Origin: Nezara viridula
Lineage: Eukaryota; Arthropoda; Insecta; Hemiptera; Pentatomidae
DNA: 64,000 nt
Direction: 5' to 3'
NCBI GenBank assembly: GCA_928085145.1
Contig: OV725080.1
Span: 147,860,636 to 147,924,635 of the forward strand
Positions 1 through 9,865 of the stretch are shown here, piece by piece. The stretch's first letter is position 1; each line of letters starts with the position of its first letter. The notes under the pieces were generated by a model, which ran no database searches, was not told where the DNA came from, and saw only the letters and a list, made by a program, of their open reading frames with translations. The position numbers and the translations under genes are program-made.

Positions 1-401
1 CTAGACAAAATAATAGACAAATTAATGGTGTACAATACTTAGATAAAGCCAGTTCACATAAACGGCTGTGGGATCGGGAGTCTTAGCACGACAGAAGAAA
101 GTATTGAAAGATTTTAGATAAATATTCTCCGCAGATCAGAATAAGTATTGAAAAATAAAGAACAACTTACAGGAACTGGCAATCAATATCACATGATATG
201 AAGGCAAGGAGGTTATGATGGCCAACAATGAATGCCTCATTAGAAGACAAAAAACCAGATGAATAGATAGAATCAGCAAAGATGCCGTAGAACTACATAT
301 AGATAACTGGAAAGAAATGGTCCAAGATAGGCAGAGGTGGAGAAGGCTGATTAAAGTGGGCTAAAGATCTCTAATACCAACAGAAAAATAAAAATAAATA
401 A

Positions 402-402
<1 letters not shown>
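1..402 (+). mobile_element. 3' end of a decayed non-LTR retrotransposon
   Basis: About positions 230-362 translate on the plus strand as the basic C-terminal tail usual for LINE polymerases: residues like RISKDAVELHIDNW followed by VQDRQRWRRL and a stop at 362-364. An in-frame TGA at about 261 replaces the Trp normally found after the Lys-Thr-Arg run, so the copy is dead. The tail runs through A-rich and AAATA repeats into a (TA)n tract, a typical LINE 3' end. The 5' part lies outside the window or is too diverged to read. Clade not assigned. Confidence 0.6.

Positions 403-405
<3 letters not shown>

Positions 406-470
<65 letters not shown>
406..470. repeat. (TA)n microsatellite
   Basis: Uninterrupted TA dinucleotides directly after the A-rich tail of the preceding LINE fragment. 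The tract probably grew from the retrotransposon tail. A second (TA)n tract lies at 690-728 and a poly(T) run at 761-778. I see nothing else in 471-1130, which is plain AT-rich sequence. Confidence 0.95.
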
Positions 471-472
<2 letters not shown>

Positions 473-687
473 TTAACTGTATATATGATGTATATAAGAT
501 TTTTTCTTAAGATAAGCTAAATAATTGTTTAAAAAACACATGTTAATATAGAGAATTGATAGATAACATAAAGGTGAGGTTACAAGGTGTGTTGTAATAA
601 TTCAGTGTCTAAAACTTATATAGCAGTTCGAAATTAAGCCACTGTATTCCCACATGCTATGTTGTTATTTCTTCAGTCGTATCATAA

Positions 688-731
<44 letters not shown>

Positions 732-1130
732 TTGGCAAGTAGTAACAATGCCTTGTTACCTTTTTTTTTTTTTTTTTTGTGATATGCGATATTTATAATA
801 ATAATAGTAGATATTAAAGCTATTACAAACCTAAGCAAAATTCAATGTTAATCCAAATTTTTTCTTTCAAAGATTGAAAAAATTACGAACCGAAATATAG
901 ATATTTTTAATTATTTTCGTGGTATAATGAATTATTAAACCTATCAAAATTATTAGTATAGATATTTATAATACATGTCTACATGACATAAAGCAGAAAT
1001 TTTATCTCTCTTTTCAAAATATAGGAATTTTTCCCCAGAATTTTCAGAGTAAGTCACGAAGTACATAAGTATGAAAATATCTGAAATACTCCTGTTTTCA
1101 TAATTTAAAAATTACCGTTCTTGGAGCGAT

Positions 1131-1560
1131 AAACATTTATAATAAATAAAGCCACAAATTGTGAAAGTAGTACATGTCGTTAAAGTATGTTCTAGTTACG
1201 TAATTAGTACCGTAATAGCATAACCACCAGTTGAACATGTGGCTTACTGCATTGATCGACATGTACTGAGAGCATCCTGGCACCAAAGATGGCGCCAAAT
1301 TGGCACGATATAATTTTAGAAGAGGGACCAATGGCGTGGGAGTTGTTTGGGGCTGCTCTTGAATGGGCCCCACTCAATGGGGTTGGGGGCGATATTGATC
1401 CTGTGACGTCAGGGGAGAGTGCTGACGTCACGGGAGTAGCCTGCGCTCCGCCCCCGGGATCATCCGGGATCGATAGGGATTGCACCATTTCTCACAACCG
1501 GGAAATGTTCCGCATTAAATATTGAATAGGACAAAATGTCATGACAGTTGTTGCATGACA
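1131..1560. promoter_or_regulatory. GC-rich island with two CRE palindromes (candidate promoter)
   Basis: This block is clearly richer in G+C and CpG than its surroundings. It holds two perfect CRE/ATF sites TGACGTCA at 1404-1411 and 1423-1430 (19 bp start to start), a GC-box-like CCGCCCCC near 1447-1455, and AAGATGGCG (YY1/Pho-like) near 1287. Short ORFs exist on both strands but none resembles a known protein. The motifs are seen directly. Promoter function, or an origin as the end of a mobile element, is inference. Confidence 0.3.
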
Positions 1561-1789
1561 GTCGAACATTGACTGCAATAACCTCCCTCAATGCGTAGTA
1601 TGTTGCGAGCTCCCCTACTTCCTGGGGGGTCGCAGGCAGAGCTTGTTGAGTTTACCTCACTACAAATCTTGCTTTTACATCTTGAACGATACTAACAATT
1701 AAACAAATACTATCCAGTAAATATACAAGTTTAGAATTTAGTTTAATATTAAAATATGGATAGTATAACTAATCTTATTATTTTAAATA

Positions 1790-1960
1790 CATACTATCAC
1801 AGGCTTGACAATGACAAGGGATGAAAAAAAGTTCATTGAAATCGGTAACTCCACATCCGTCACCGATTTCAATGAACATTTTTTTGGTGATATTAAGTCA
1901 ACTAATATTAGACGTTTGTCGAAAAAATAACCTTTTTTCTTGGAAGTTGTATGATATTCT
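1790..1960. repeat. Dispersed repeat with a 16-bp perfect hairpin
   Basis: Positions 1831-1846 and 1862-1877 form a perfect 16-bp inverted repeat (GTTCATTGAAATCGGT and its complement) with a 15-nt loop. Related sequence, a 'tttcattgaaatcggtgaccc-acatccgt' type core in more diverged form, recurs at about 23,800-23,900 and 55,025-55,140, so it belongs to a dispersed family. No coding capacity is seen. Confidence 0.5.
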
Positions 1961-2043
1961 TTGTTATTTGGCAATGATTACTTCCAATTAACAACAATTG
2001 AATTTATTTGTTGTATTATCAAATTGCATGTTTACAAGTTAAC
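1957..2043 (-). repeat. Penelope-like element terminal repeat (distal copy)
   Basis: This ~85-bp stretch is the reverse complement of 3642-3725 with only scattered mismatches. The two copies bracket a minus-strand GIY-YIG remnant. Inverted or direct terminal repeats (pLTRs) are known in Penelope-like elements. In the coding orientation this copy lies at the 3' end. Confidence 0.55.
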
Positions 2044-2062
2044 GTTTTTTTTTTGTATTGTT

Positions 2063-2075
2063 TTTTGTGATGTGT
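2063..2075. repeat. Target-site duplication of the RTE-like insertion (left)
   Basis: TTTTGTGATGTGT is repeated exactly at 3025-3037, on the other side of the LINE fragment. A 13-bp direct repeat flanking a 5'-truncated element with a simple-repeat tail is the signature of target-primed reverse transcription. Confidence 0.75.
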
Positions 2076-3024
2076 GCTTGACGGAGACACTCAATAAAGT
2101 TAGAATCGGTAATAATCTGTCCGGGGAATTCCCTTTCGCCTGTCCTGTTCAATTTGGCATTAGAACATGCCATTAGGGAAGTAATGCGTACCGAGAAAGG
2201 GTTGGATCTGGGTGAGACAACATCCGTGCTGGGCTATGCTGATGATCTGGTACTGTTAAGCGAAGACGTTGAAACTATAAAACTAAATACGGCAACGTTA
2301 TTGAAAGCCGGAAAAGAACTAGGACTCGAAATAAACGTGGATAAAACAAAATATGTGGTTAGCTGCAAAAATGGCGATACTACTGGTGATATCGATATAG
2401 ATGGTAATATGTTTGAACAGGTAGATAAATTTAGGTATCTAGGTTCTACGATAACTAGAGAAAACGAAATTGAAGAAGAGATTATGGTTAGACTGAAGGC
2501 GGGAAATGCTTGTTATTTTTCTGTGACAAAACTAATTAGTTCCGGAACTTAAAAATTAGAATCTATAAAACAATTATCTAGCCTACAGTTCTTTATGGAT
2601 GCGAAACTTGGCCGCATACATTAAGGGATGAGCAGCGTCTTAAGGTTTTTGAAAATAAAGTATTGCGTAGAATATTCAGACCGAAGAAGGATGAGTTAAC
2701 CGGAGAGCTCAGACTGTTACACAACACCGAATTGCGTGAACTGTATCCGGGTAATATAATTGAGGTAATTTCATCGCGGCGAATCAAATGGGCTTGTAAA
2801 GTTGTTGGGCTTAGTAACGAGAGAATTCCTAAAAGGTTAATATTTGCTGTGCCGAATAGTAAGCGTCCGAGGGGTAGACCGAAGTGAAGGTGGGAAGATT
2901 GCATCAAAGCCGATCTGAAGGGACTGGGTTTGGAAGGCGAACGGTGGAGAGAGGTGTGTAATAAGCGATTGGTGGTGTCGGCATCGAACCTTCGGGTTCT
3001 CTAAGCCTTTTATTATTATTATTA
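2076..3024 (+). mobile_element. 5'-truncated RTE-like non-LTR retrotransposon
   Basis: The fragment starts inside the reverse transcriptase (LNKVRIGNNLSGEF). It continues after a small deletion/frameshift as LSPVLFNLALEHAIREV, then the catalytic box GYADDLVLL and the stretch DKFRYLGSTITRE. A deletion near 2545 causes a frameshift and stop. The downstream C-terminal part, roughly 2590-2960, reads YGCETW, FRPKKDELTGE and RIKWACKVVG, then a Pro-Arg-rich run with a TGA at 2884-2886. The 3' end is a (TTA)n tail. Exact 13-bp duplications at 2063-2075 and 3025-3037 define the ends. RTE is the best clade guess from the C-terminal motifs. It is a dead copy, inserted into a Penelope-like element. A second copy lies at 36,053-36,715. 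Confidence 0.8.
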
Positions 3025-3037
3025 TTTTGTGATGTGT
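3025..3037. repeat. Target-site duplication of the RTE-like insertion (right)
   Basis: Exact copy of 2063-2075, directly after the (TTA)n tail of the LINE. It also marks where the interrupted Penelope-like sequence resumes. Confidence 0.75.
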
Positions 3038-3258
3038 ATGACTTCAAGTAATTTCCTATTCGTGTTTTTTGGTTCTGTGCCTAATATCTGTGGTTTATTG
3101 AAGTTGAATGTATGGTGTAATCTTATACTGTGATGTGCTAAAGCTGTTGTGTTTATGTTTTCTGTGTTTTTACAGTAAATAATATGTTGTCATATTCTGG
3201 TCCCTAATTGTTTGGATGTTTCACCTATGTAGATTTTGAGGCAGTTTAACAAACAATT
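3026..3258 (-). pseudogene. Penelope-like element GIY-YIG endonuclease remnant
   Basis: Read on the minus strand from about 3258 down to 3026, one frame gives NCLLNCLKIYIGETSKQLG, then TRI, a TGA stop, and QHIIYCKNTENINTTALAHH, later FNFNKPQILG and NRKLLEVIHITK. The order (Cys, x-IYIGET, LxTRI, xH, paired His, hydrophobic/Leu-rich end) is that of the GIY-YIG nuclease which ends Penelope-like retroelement polymerases. One in-frame stop follows TRI. The upstream reverse transcriptase is not visible, so this is a 5'-truncated relic. The coding path continues past the RTE insertion toward 2062. The domain call rests on motif recognition only. Confidence 0.65.
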
Positions 3259-3641
3259 GAACAACAGTAAATTATAAAACGGGCACTAAACATTTAGGAA
3301 CAGATTATGCTGACATATTAAACAAAATTAAAATTTAATAAAAATGAAATTCCAGATACAAAAAAAAAAAAATATTAACAATAGTATACAAATAAACAGT
3401 CATATCCAAAGGTCAATTGTATTCACTATGGCAGACACCCAATAATTAATCTAAAAGCAAGATGTTGCTCTAGAATCTGGCGATGGAACACATTCGATTT
3501 AAGGTAATAACAAATTTAATGTAACAATCCAATTCTGACATGTATTGTAACATGCACTATATTTTAACATAATTTTTTTTAGCCATGTATCCACAAGATA
3601 ATTGGAATTGTGGTTCTGAAGATGGGAGTAAATATCCCGAA
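3259..3641 (-). mobile_element. Non-coding body of the Penelope-like remnant
   Basis: AT-rich sequence between the GIY-YIG remnant and the proximal terminal repeat. Near 3616-3650, on the plus strand, lies CTGAAGA-TGGGA-loop-TCCC-GAAACG, a hairpin with a 4-bp GGGA/TCCC stem between CTGAAGA and GAAAC. The same layout recurs elsewhere in the window (20,330; 20,700; 40,000-40,220). No reading frame is visible. Confidence 0.4.
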
Positions 3642-3725
3642 ACGTTAACTTGTAAACATACATTTTGATAATACAACAAATTAATTCAATTGTTGTTCAC
3701 TGCAAGTAATCATTGGCAAATAACA
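3642..3725 (+). repeat. Penelope-like element terminal repeat (proximal copy)
   Basis: Inverted partner of 1957-2043. It begins GTTAACTTGTAAACATAC and ends in ATCATTGGCAAATAACAA. Together the two copies delimit a ~1.77-kb unit that contains the GIY-YIG remnant and the nested RTE-like LINE. Confidence 0.55.
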
Positions 3726-5237
3726 AAAAAATAAAATAAAATAATTTAAGTAGGTCAAGTAAATTTTTCTCATGAAAAAGAAATTCAGATTTGGTTTAAG
3801 TGTCCTTAAAAAGTATTTATTATCAAATTTTGAGTAAATACTGAGGAGAATGAATGCTCTAATGAAGAGAGAAAAAACAAATCCTCCATTAAAATTAAGT
3901 CTAAAAATTAAAAAAAAAAAATATTTCAACATAAATGAATAATTAAAAGTTTCAAAGGACAATAAGAAACGAATCCGATTCGTTTTCAGCAGACAAAAAT
4001 TTTCTTAACCTACTTCAGTGGAAGCGTCTCATGGTTTTTGTAACTTATTATACATTTGAATTCATTTAATTATTTTATTATATCAGGAAAAAACAAACCG
4101 ATTGATATATTATAACTTAGAAATCCATAAAGAGCAATTGCAGAAAAATAATAATATAAAAATAGATTATAACCAGTTTATAAAAATAAAACTAATAAAA
4201 ATATAGTTATCAGTTTATATTCTATTGTCCATATTGCCTATTGTCAAATTTTTAAAATAAAAACCTCTAATTTATCGTGTTATTATTTCTACAGGAAAGT
4301 CTTGGTGATGCTTTGTCTTAATCTTCAACATCTAATATGCCACCAATATTGGACGATTCTCAGAATAAATTCGGTTGATGTCTGAAAAATCATTTACGAA
4401 AAATCTAAGTAGAAATAAAAAAAAAATATATATAAATTACAAGTATGTGAAGAAGGAATAAAAATATACAAAGTTTTTCTAATAGTAACATACAATTTTA
4501 CGAATTCTGACTACACGTATTTGAGGTTTGAAAACTGATAAATTTTCAAAGAACGTTAATATCATAGAATATAGTTGTAAACTGAGCAGCACCTCCAGCA
4601 TGGCTTCCACAACAACCATTGAAATCCACTATTAAATATCTGATAGCTCTTCGTGTTCGAGTCCCAATCATTTATCGACTGAACAGTAGATTGTGAATAG
4701 CAGTGGTAACGACCGATTCCACGAACAGTTTTGCATGTTTATCAACAATTCAGGAGGCCGAAGGGGCGAATGTTCTCCGAACTAAAAAATCGTACAAACA
4801 TGCAACATGGTTTTTCGTGCCTTTTATAATTCGATGAGAAAATAGCAATGACAGTACAGGAGCAAATCCGCTGTTAGATGTTGATTCACATTTCACCAGC
4901 TGTCGCCATCAATTTATATAATACTTACAATTTTATTTTAATTTATTATATAGACAGGGTATGAAACTAATTATTATCTATAGTTACTAATTACTATTAT
5001 TCAACAGAAAATTGAATACAATACGTTCTCTGTATTGATATGAAATGAAATATTGTTTAGGCCATGAAACCTTCGGAAAAATTATTTCAATATCTGAGTT
5101 TACTCGAGTATAATTTCTATTATTTTTCTCTTATAAAAAAATTATGAAATTAAAAATAAAAACTAATTACATAAATTACTCTGTCCGTCCCAAGAGATAG
5201 AGTATTCATGCATGAATTTATTTAAACACATTAGTAG
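3726..5237. other. AT-rich intergenic sequence with one dispersed repeat
   Basis: No gene is recognised. About 3965-4180 resembles 23,570-23,770 (shared cattcgttttc, 'acaaaa..tt..ct.acct..' and 'ttatacattagaattc' blocks) and is an old dispersed repeat. A more complex segment at 4560-4900 has balanced base composition but no readable protein. A GTTCGAGTCCC string near 4652 resembles a tRNA B box but has no suitably placed A box. Confidence 0.5.
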
Positions 5238-5573
5238 TAGTATTGCCCAAATGCGAGACCGAGACGAGTCTCGCAGAAGTCTTGCAGTTACATATTAGGT
5301 TATTACTGTAGAGACATTACTTTAATTTTTTAGAATGGAGAAACGTAACTAAGCCCGAATGAAAAATTAGAGGAGTTAAATGCAAAAGTATATTAGTAAC
5401 TAATAAGAACTTACATATAGTAACTAAGATTGTCAACTATTAGTAGCTATCTTGCCTTACTTTTTATTCAAAAAATTGATTTTTTTTTTACCAGCAGTGG
5501 TCTTGGTCTTGCAACAGTTGCGCGACCTTAGTCTTGGTCTTGCACTTTGCAAGACCGATTTGAGGCAACACTA
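5238..5573. mobile_element. hAT-type MITE with 8-bp target duplication
   Basis: The left end reads TAGTATTGCCCAAAT. The right end, reverse-complemented, reads TAGTGTTGCCTCAAAT. ATTAGTAG is duplicated exactly at 5230-5237 and 5574-5581. Eight-base duplications with TAGTGTTGCC-like ends are characteristic of the hAT superfamily. At 336 bp it has no transposase and would need one in trans. Internally the arms carry repeated Rcttggtcttgc/gagaccgagac words that extend the symmetry imperfectly. Confidence 0.8.
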
Positions 5574-5795
5574 ATTAGTAGGTTGTCAGTTTGATGTCGA
5601 TGGATATTGGTCCAGTAATACAATAGTTGGTCCAGTCAATAACTGATTATATAAGGAAATGGCGGGGACACAATTTTTGACTTTGGGACATTGTTAGGAC
5701 TGATTAGGAGGTAAACATACTAAAAGTCCCCACTCCTAGGTGCTGAGCCAGTTGTGGGGGAGAGGAGGGACGTCTAGGAGGACACTTTTTTTTGG

Positions 5796-6135
5796 TTTTC
5801 GTTTATATCAGGAAAACTATCCAATGCATCGACAAAGACGTTATATAAAAAATAAAAGTTGATAAAATTTGCAATATGATTGATTATAAACTTTTTTCGC
5901 TACCTTAGATATTCGTTCTCAACTATGGTTAATTTTGAAAAATAATTTTTTGCCTCATGTGTATTGCTGTATTTCGGGTTTTCGCTTGTATTAGAAAAAC
6001 TATCCATCGCATCGACAAATACGTTCTTTTCAAAATTAAAGCTTATAACATTTGCAATACGCGGTTGGTTAAATAACTTTTTTGACAATCTCGCTTAGTT
6101 TCCGAGATATCCGTCCTCAACTATATCTAATTTGG
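5796..6135. repeat. Two-copy diverged tandem repeat (~183-bp period)
   Basis: The block starting at about 5795 (ggttttcgtttat, then aaaactatcca and gcatcgacaaa) recurs from about 5978 with many substitutions. The match continues through the 'atttgcaatacg', 'aactttttt' and 'cctcaactat' segments of each unit. It is an old local duplication or the remains of a satellite. No coding meaning is evident. Confidence 0.55.
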
Positions 6136-7318
6136 AGAGAAAAAAAATTATCTCAAGTTTCTTACAGTATTTAATAAGCTAACTACTGATTTCTTTGTTC
6201 TATGATTAAATCGTGGGGAAGAAAGTTTTTAATAATTCAATTTTCAAGAATATATATTATTTTACTAGTTTATCTCCAACGGTTCAAAAGCTCGATCAAT
6301 TATACTTTATATGTAAATACCGAGAATTTACAGACGAAAATAATTATTATAATATACGTTGGAGATATAATTATTATAGAGAGTTGGAGCAATATAAACA
6401 TGTATATTATGATTTGTTTTTTCTGTAAATTCTCGGAATAATTTGAGCCATCAAATTTAAAAATAGTACTAGTCGTTCGCTCACAAAAACATTACATATT
6501 TTTTTGGCCAAATACCCAAACACAACCCTCGTGTTGCTTCGTTTAGTCAGGTAATAATCATTCCAATAAAAGAACATTCACAACTATGAACGAAACGAAC
6601 AAGTTAGAATTTGTCCATAAGATTAACCTCTCACATTCGTCAATCCAATACCCTTCCTACCTTTAAATCCCACCTGTTCAATCATTTCTTATCCATCCAG
6701 TCCCCATGAAATTGTAAATTTTTTATTATTAACTGATTGAAATTAGAAAGTAACTTATAATCATTCATTTTTTTTTACTATGATTGTTAATTACTCTCTA
6801 TTTTTATTTATGTATCTCTAAGGCTTCTTAGCCCATATTTATGTCTGTCTGTAGTATTCTAAAGGGACACCCCCCAGAATAAATAAAGTGTTATTGAAAA
6901 TTAGTTATAAAAAAATTTATAATAAAAAAAAAATGAAATTTTGGAGATATTTCCTCGTTTAATTCAGAAATTGAGCAAATCAGAGTGTAAATATTCCAGT
7001 TTTAGGTTTGCTCCACAGGAACGATAGTCGGGGACTATCTATCTGGTGACGGGAAGGTGTGTGGGAGTTCGCAAGTCCCGGTATGAGGTCGATATTCTCC
7101 CGCCCCGCAAAGATATTTCCTCTTTCCTTTCTATTTATTTATTTCAGTCTAAATGCTATCCGTTTTTCAAATAATATTATTATAACATAATATATAATAT
7201 TATAATAAATTCGATAGTTCTCTATACACCAAATACTACCCTAAGCGCACAATATTATTTTCGTGAAACCTGTTTTAATTCTCTGCATTATATAAACAAG
7301 TTTTTCGTGTATGTCATA
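6136..7318. other. AT-rich sequence with a LINE 3' tail
   Basis: No gene is recognised. About 6790-6895 resembles the 3' tail found at 48,105-48,196 and 63,340-63,445 (a CR1/Jockey-type element ending 'aagggac..cccagaataaa'), on the plus strand. A GC-richer patch at 7010-7115 has local inverted words (gatagtc/gactatc) but no identifiable class. Confidence 0.4.
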
Positions 7319-7452
7319 TTTTATTTTAGTATTAGGAGAGTAAGAGGTTACAGGAGCTCTCCTATTAGCTTTATAATTAGAGCTAATCACGCAACTTTAA
7401 TTACATATGTGTTGAGATCTTGTAACCTCATATTCTCCTAATACAAAATAAA
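7319..7452. mobile_element. Foldback MITE, 134 bp
   Basis: The left arm from 7319 (tttattttagtattaggaga, then a 'gaggttaca' block) matches the reverse complement of the right arm ending at 7452 over about 36 bp. The middle also pairs partly (agctc / gagat and attag / ctaat). The family and target duplication are not clear. Confidence 0.5.
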
Positions 7453-7689
7453 GATTTTAGACTAAACATTTGTACGGAAAATGGTATTTATTCATTATTT
7501 GGATGTCGTAGTTAAATTTTACCTAGGGGACAGAATTTATTTTCCTATCTACACAATTCTTGAAAACGATATATTAATTATTATATAATATATATAATAT
7601 TATTTATGTTATATTATGATATAATTATAATTTTTATGAATTATTGAATGAAGCTAGTCGACTGTTATAAATATCATGGGTGATAAATA

Positions 7690-8250
7690 GTCAGGAGGCA
7701 GTCTACAAACTTACAAATTTTTTTTTTATTTGTGCCAACTTTTCAACCCAAACATGTGGCTCATCTTCAGAGCTGAAAATTTTTTAAAATACAATCAGAG
7801 ATATAATATTATACGACCGATAATGGTAAATAATAAACTATAGTGATTGATGGTACAAGAATCTTAACTATTATTACAATACACAATGTTAAAAATTAAA
7901 TATGTAAAAAGTTATACAGACTAAAAATAATATATATAATCTATTTATAAAAAAAAATTGTAATATTTTCTCTTACTAACCGTGGTTCGAGCACTGAAGG
8001 CTTTCAAGTACTGATACATTTGGTAGTTAAGCGAAAAGATCAGGGGGGGGGGAGGATTTCCCAGTTGTCCTTTTTCAGATAGCAAAATGTAAGTAAACAT
8101 AGGCAGAGGGAGGGAGGTAACATTTCTGTTATTAGAATGTAAATAATTTGCTGACTAAATATTTTAGATTTGTGTACAAAATCTTGTACACTTATTTAAA
8201 TCTTGTACCATGAGCATAGAAGCCCGGCGCCTTACTTATTGAACTAGTTC
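7690..8250 (-). repeat. Penelope-type terminal motif and AT-rich sequence
   Basis: On the minus strand about 7735-7775 reads CTGAAGATGAGCC, loop, GGGTTGAAAA, the same layout as the motif at 3616 and 40,000-40,220. Similar flanking sequence occurs at 32,935-33,060. The rest of the interval holds a G-run near 8043 and no recognisable gene. Confidence 0.35.
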
Positions 8251-8770
8251 GCTTTCACTTTTTTTTTGCTCTCCAGTTTTTTAAATATATATTTTTATAA
8301 ATTGGGGCGAATTTCAACATGCTTTTGACCGAAAAATGTTTGTATATTTACACCCGATAACATTAGAAAGATGTTTAATAGCTCATCTTGAAGATAAATA
8401 ACCATCAATATTAATCGTATTTTATTTTAGAATTATTGAATAAGAGGAATAAATTTTATCTTCTTTTCGATGGAACAGATTATATCGAATGTTATAGTTA
8501 ATGCTTTCACAACTGCATCGTAAATAGCTAAAGCTACCTTGAGTAGAAGTGAAGGTATAACAAGTTGCTACGCAACCAATAAAGCGATAAATTAAGAAAA
8601 AAAAGAAAATTACATAATCAATGAAAACGATTAATCGAGCAAGGCAGAACATAAATTATTGAACAGTTGGGTATTGATTAATTTAATTATGGATATTAAT
8701 TATACCTTTTTTAAATTTATAAACTTAAAGTAGGTACTTTAATTTACAATTCGAAGTCAATAAATTAGAG

Positions 8771-8971
8771 ATGCCCAATAACCCGGTTAGAAACCCGCTC
8801 CTCAGACGACATAACTTTCGCTCTCGAATCAGAAATCCAACACCGTTCATTGAAGAGTCAGGATATGGGCAGTCTTCCACGCCCCCATACCTTCTCAATG
8901 AATCACCTCGTTCACTGCCTCTTCAATATGAATATGTTTTGATTTCAGTATATTTAAATATATATATCTAA
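8771..8971 (+). CDS. Hypothetical 66-codon ORF, unrecognised
   Basis: An ATG-initiated frame of 66 codons begins MPNNPVRNPLLRRHNF and is rich in Pro, Arg, Ser and Asn. Its base composition is less AT-biased than the flanks (8,640-8,760 and 8,930-9,030 are mostly A/T), which suggests a former or real coding segment. It could be the start of a retrotransposon ORF1, a host exon, or chance. There is no known domain, signal peptide or membrane segment. Confidence 0.2.
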   Translation: MPNNPVRNPLLRRHNFRSRIRNPTPFIEESGYGQSSTPPYLLNESPRSLPLQYEYVLISVYLNIYI

Positions 8972-9045
8972 ACTAATATGTCATTGATTTATTACAAAAA
9001 TAAAAATAATTCATCAAGTAAAATGTTATAAAATTAAATCACTAA

Positions 9046-9161
9046 GGGTCAGTTGTACAATTGGAGTTCAAATCAAGCTCAAGCATGAACTACAGTCAAC
9101 CATTAAAATCAAGAATGATTGACTCTAGTTCAAGCTTGAACTCCAATTGTACAACTGGCCC
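9046..9161. mobile_element. PIF/Harbinger-type MITE with TAA duplications
   Basis: The 116-bp unit is almost one long palindrome. It starts GGGTCAGTTGTACAATTGGA and ends in the near-complement, with inner arms agttcaa / ttgaact. TAA flanks both sides (9043-9045 and 9162-9164). Three-base TWA duplications and GGG...CCC ends fit PIF/Harbinger MITEs. No coding capacity. Confidence 0.7.
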
Positions 9162-9357
9162 TAAAAAGTGTTGTAAGTACTTTGATGAACTTTTCCCCAG
9201 AAAATTCACCAATTACATTTTTTTTTTGTAATTTTATTTTCTACATTTAAAAATATTAAATTTGCTGCAGCGTTCATTCCAATAGAGCCTAGAAGCCGAC
9301 CAAAAATTTATTTTATTAAATTTCAAACATAATTAGAACTATATATTTGTTTATTTA

Positions 9358-9865
9358 GAAATATTACATTCTGTCACATTAAGGACATTTATAATAGTGT
9401 TCAGAGAAAGCACACTCACACTCTATTTACAATAAAAAAAAAAAAAATAATACAGAAACTTAATAATAATAAATACAATAAAATAAAATAAAAATAAATA
9501 CAATAAAATAAAATAAATGTATATAAACAAAAGAACTAACCTAATCATACACACTCGGGCTTGAGTGGAGGATCTGGCCATTACCAAAACTCCAATAGAT
9601 GGTTATTTACAAAAGGTCTCTGGGCCACTGCCGCTTCAACCTTCGAGGAGGATTGCAAGGATGGGTGGTGGTGGATAGAGATTGTGCAAGGGGATTCGGA
9701 TGATAGGTAAGGTTCTGGTGAAATTTGGAGAATTTTTCTGGAATAAGGTCTAGGACAAATGGGATATTAAGGTCATGGTGTAGGATTTTGTTATTTACAT
9801 AGAACGGAGCATCAACTATTGTTCGAAGGACTTTAGATTGAAAGGATTGAATACGTCAAACATAA
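9358..9865 (-). mobile_element. Jockey-like LINE 3' end
   Basis: Read on the minus strand, 9865 to about 9600 gives a decayed C-terminal polymerase segment (a 'VDAPFYVNN..LHHDLNIPFVLDLIPEKF' type stretch, with breaks). It is followed by a 3' untranslated region ending in the block 9361-9440, which is shared with the LINE tails at 37,395, 56,400 and 57,355. The closest relative in this window is 50,880-51,290. The copy is 5'-truncated. Confidence 0.6.

Noticed and set aside
3616..3650. Calling a functional hammerhead ribozyme
   Set aside because: The core words fit, but one extra base precedes stem II and flanking stems I and III were not demonstrated. Reported only as a motif worth testing.
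4640..4670. RNA polymerase III B-box-like GTTCGAGTCCC
   Set aside because: No A box 30-60 bp upstream and no second copy of the surrounding sequence was noticed.
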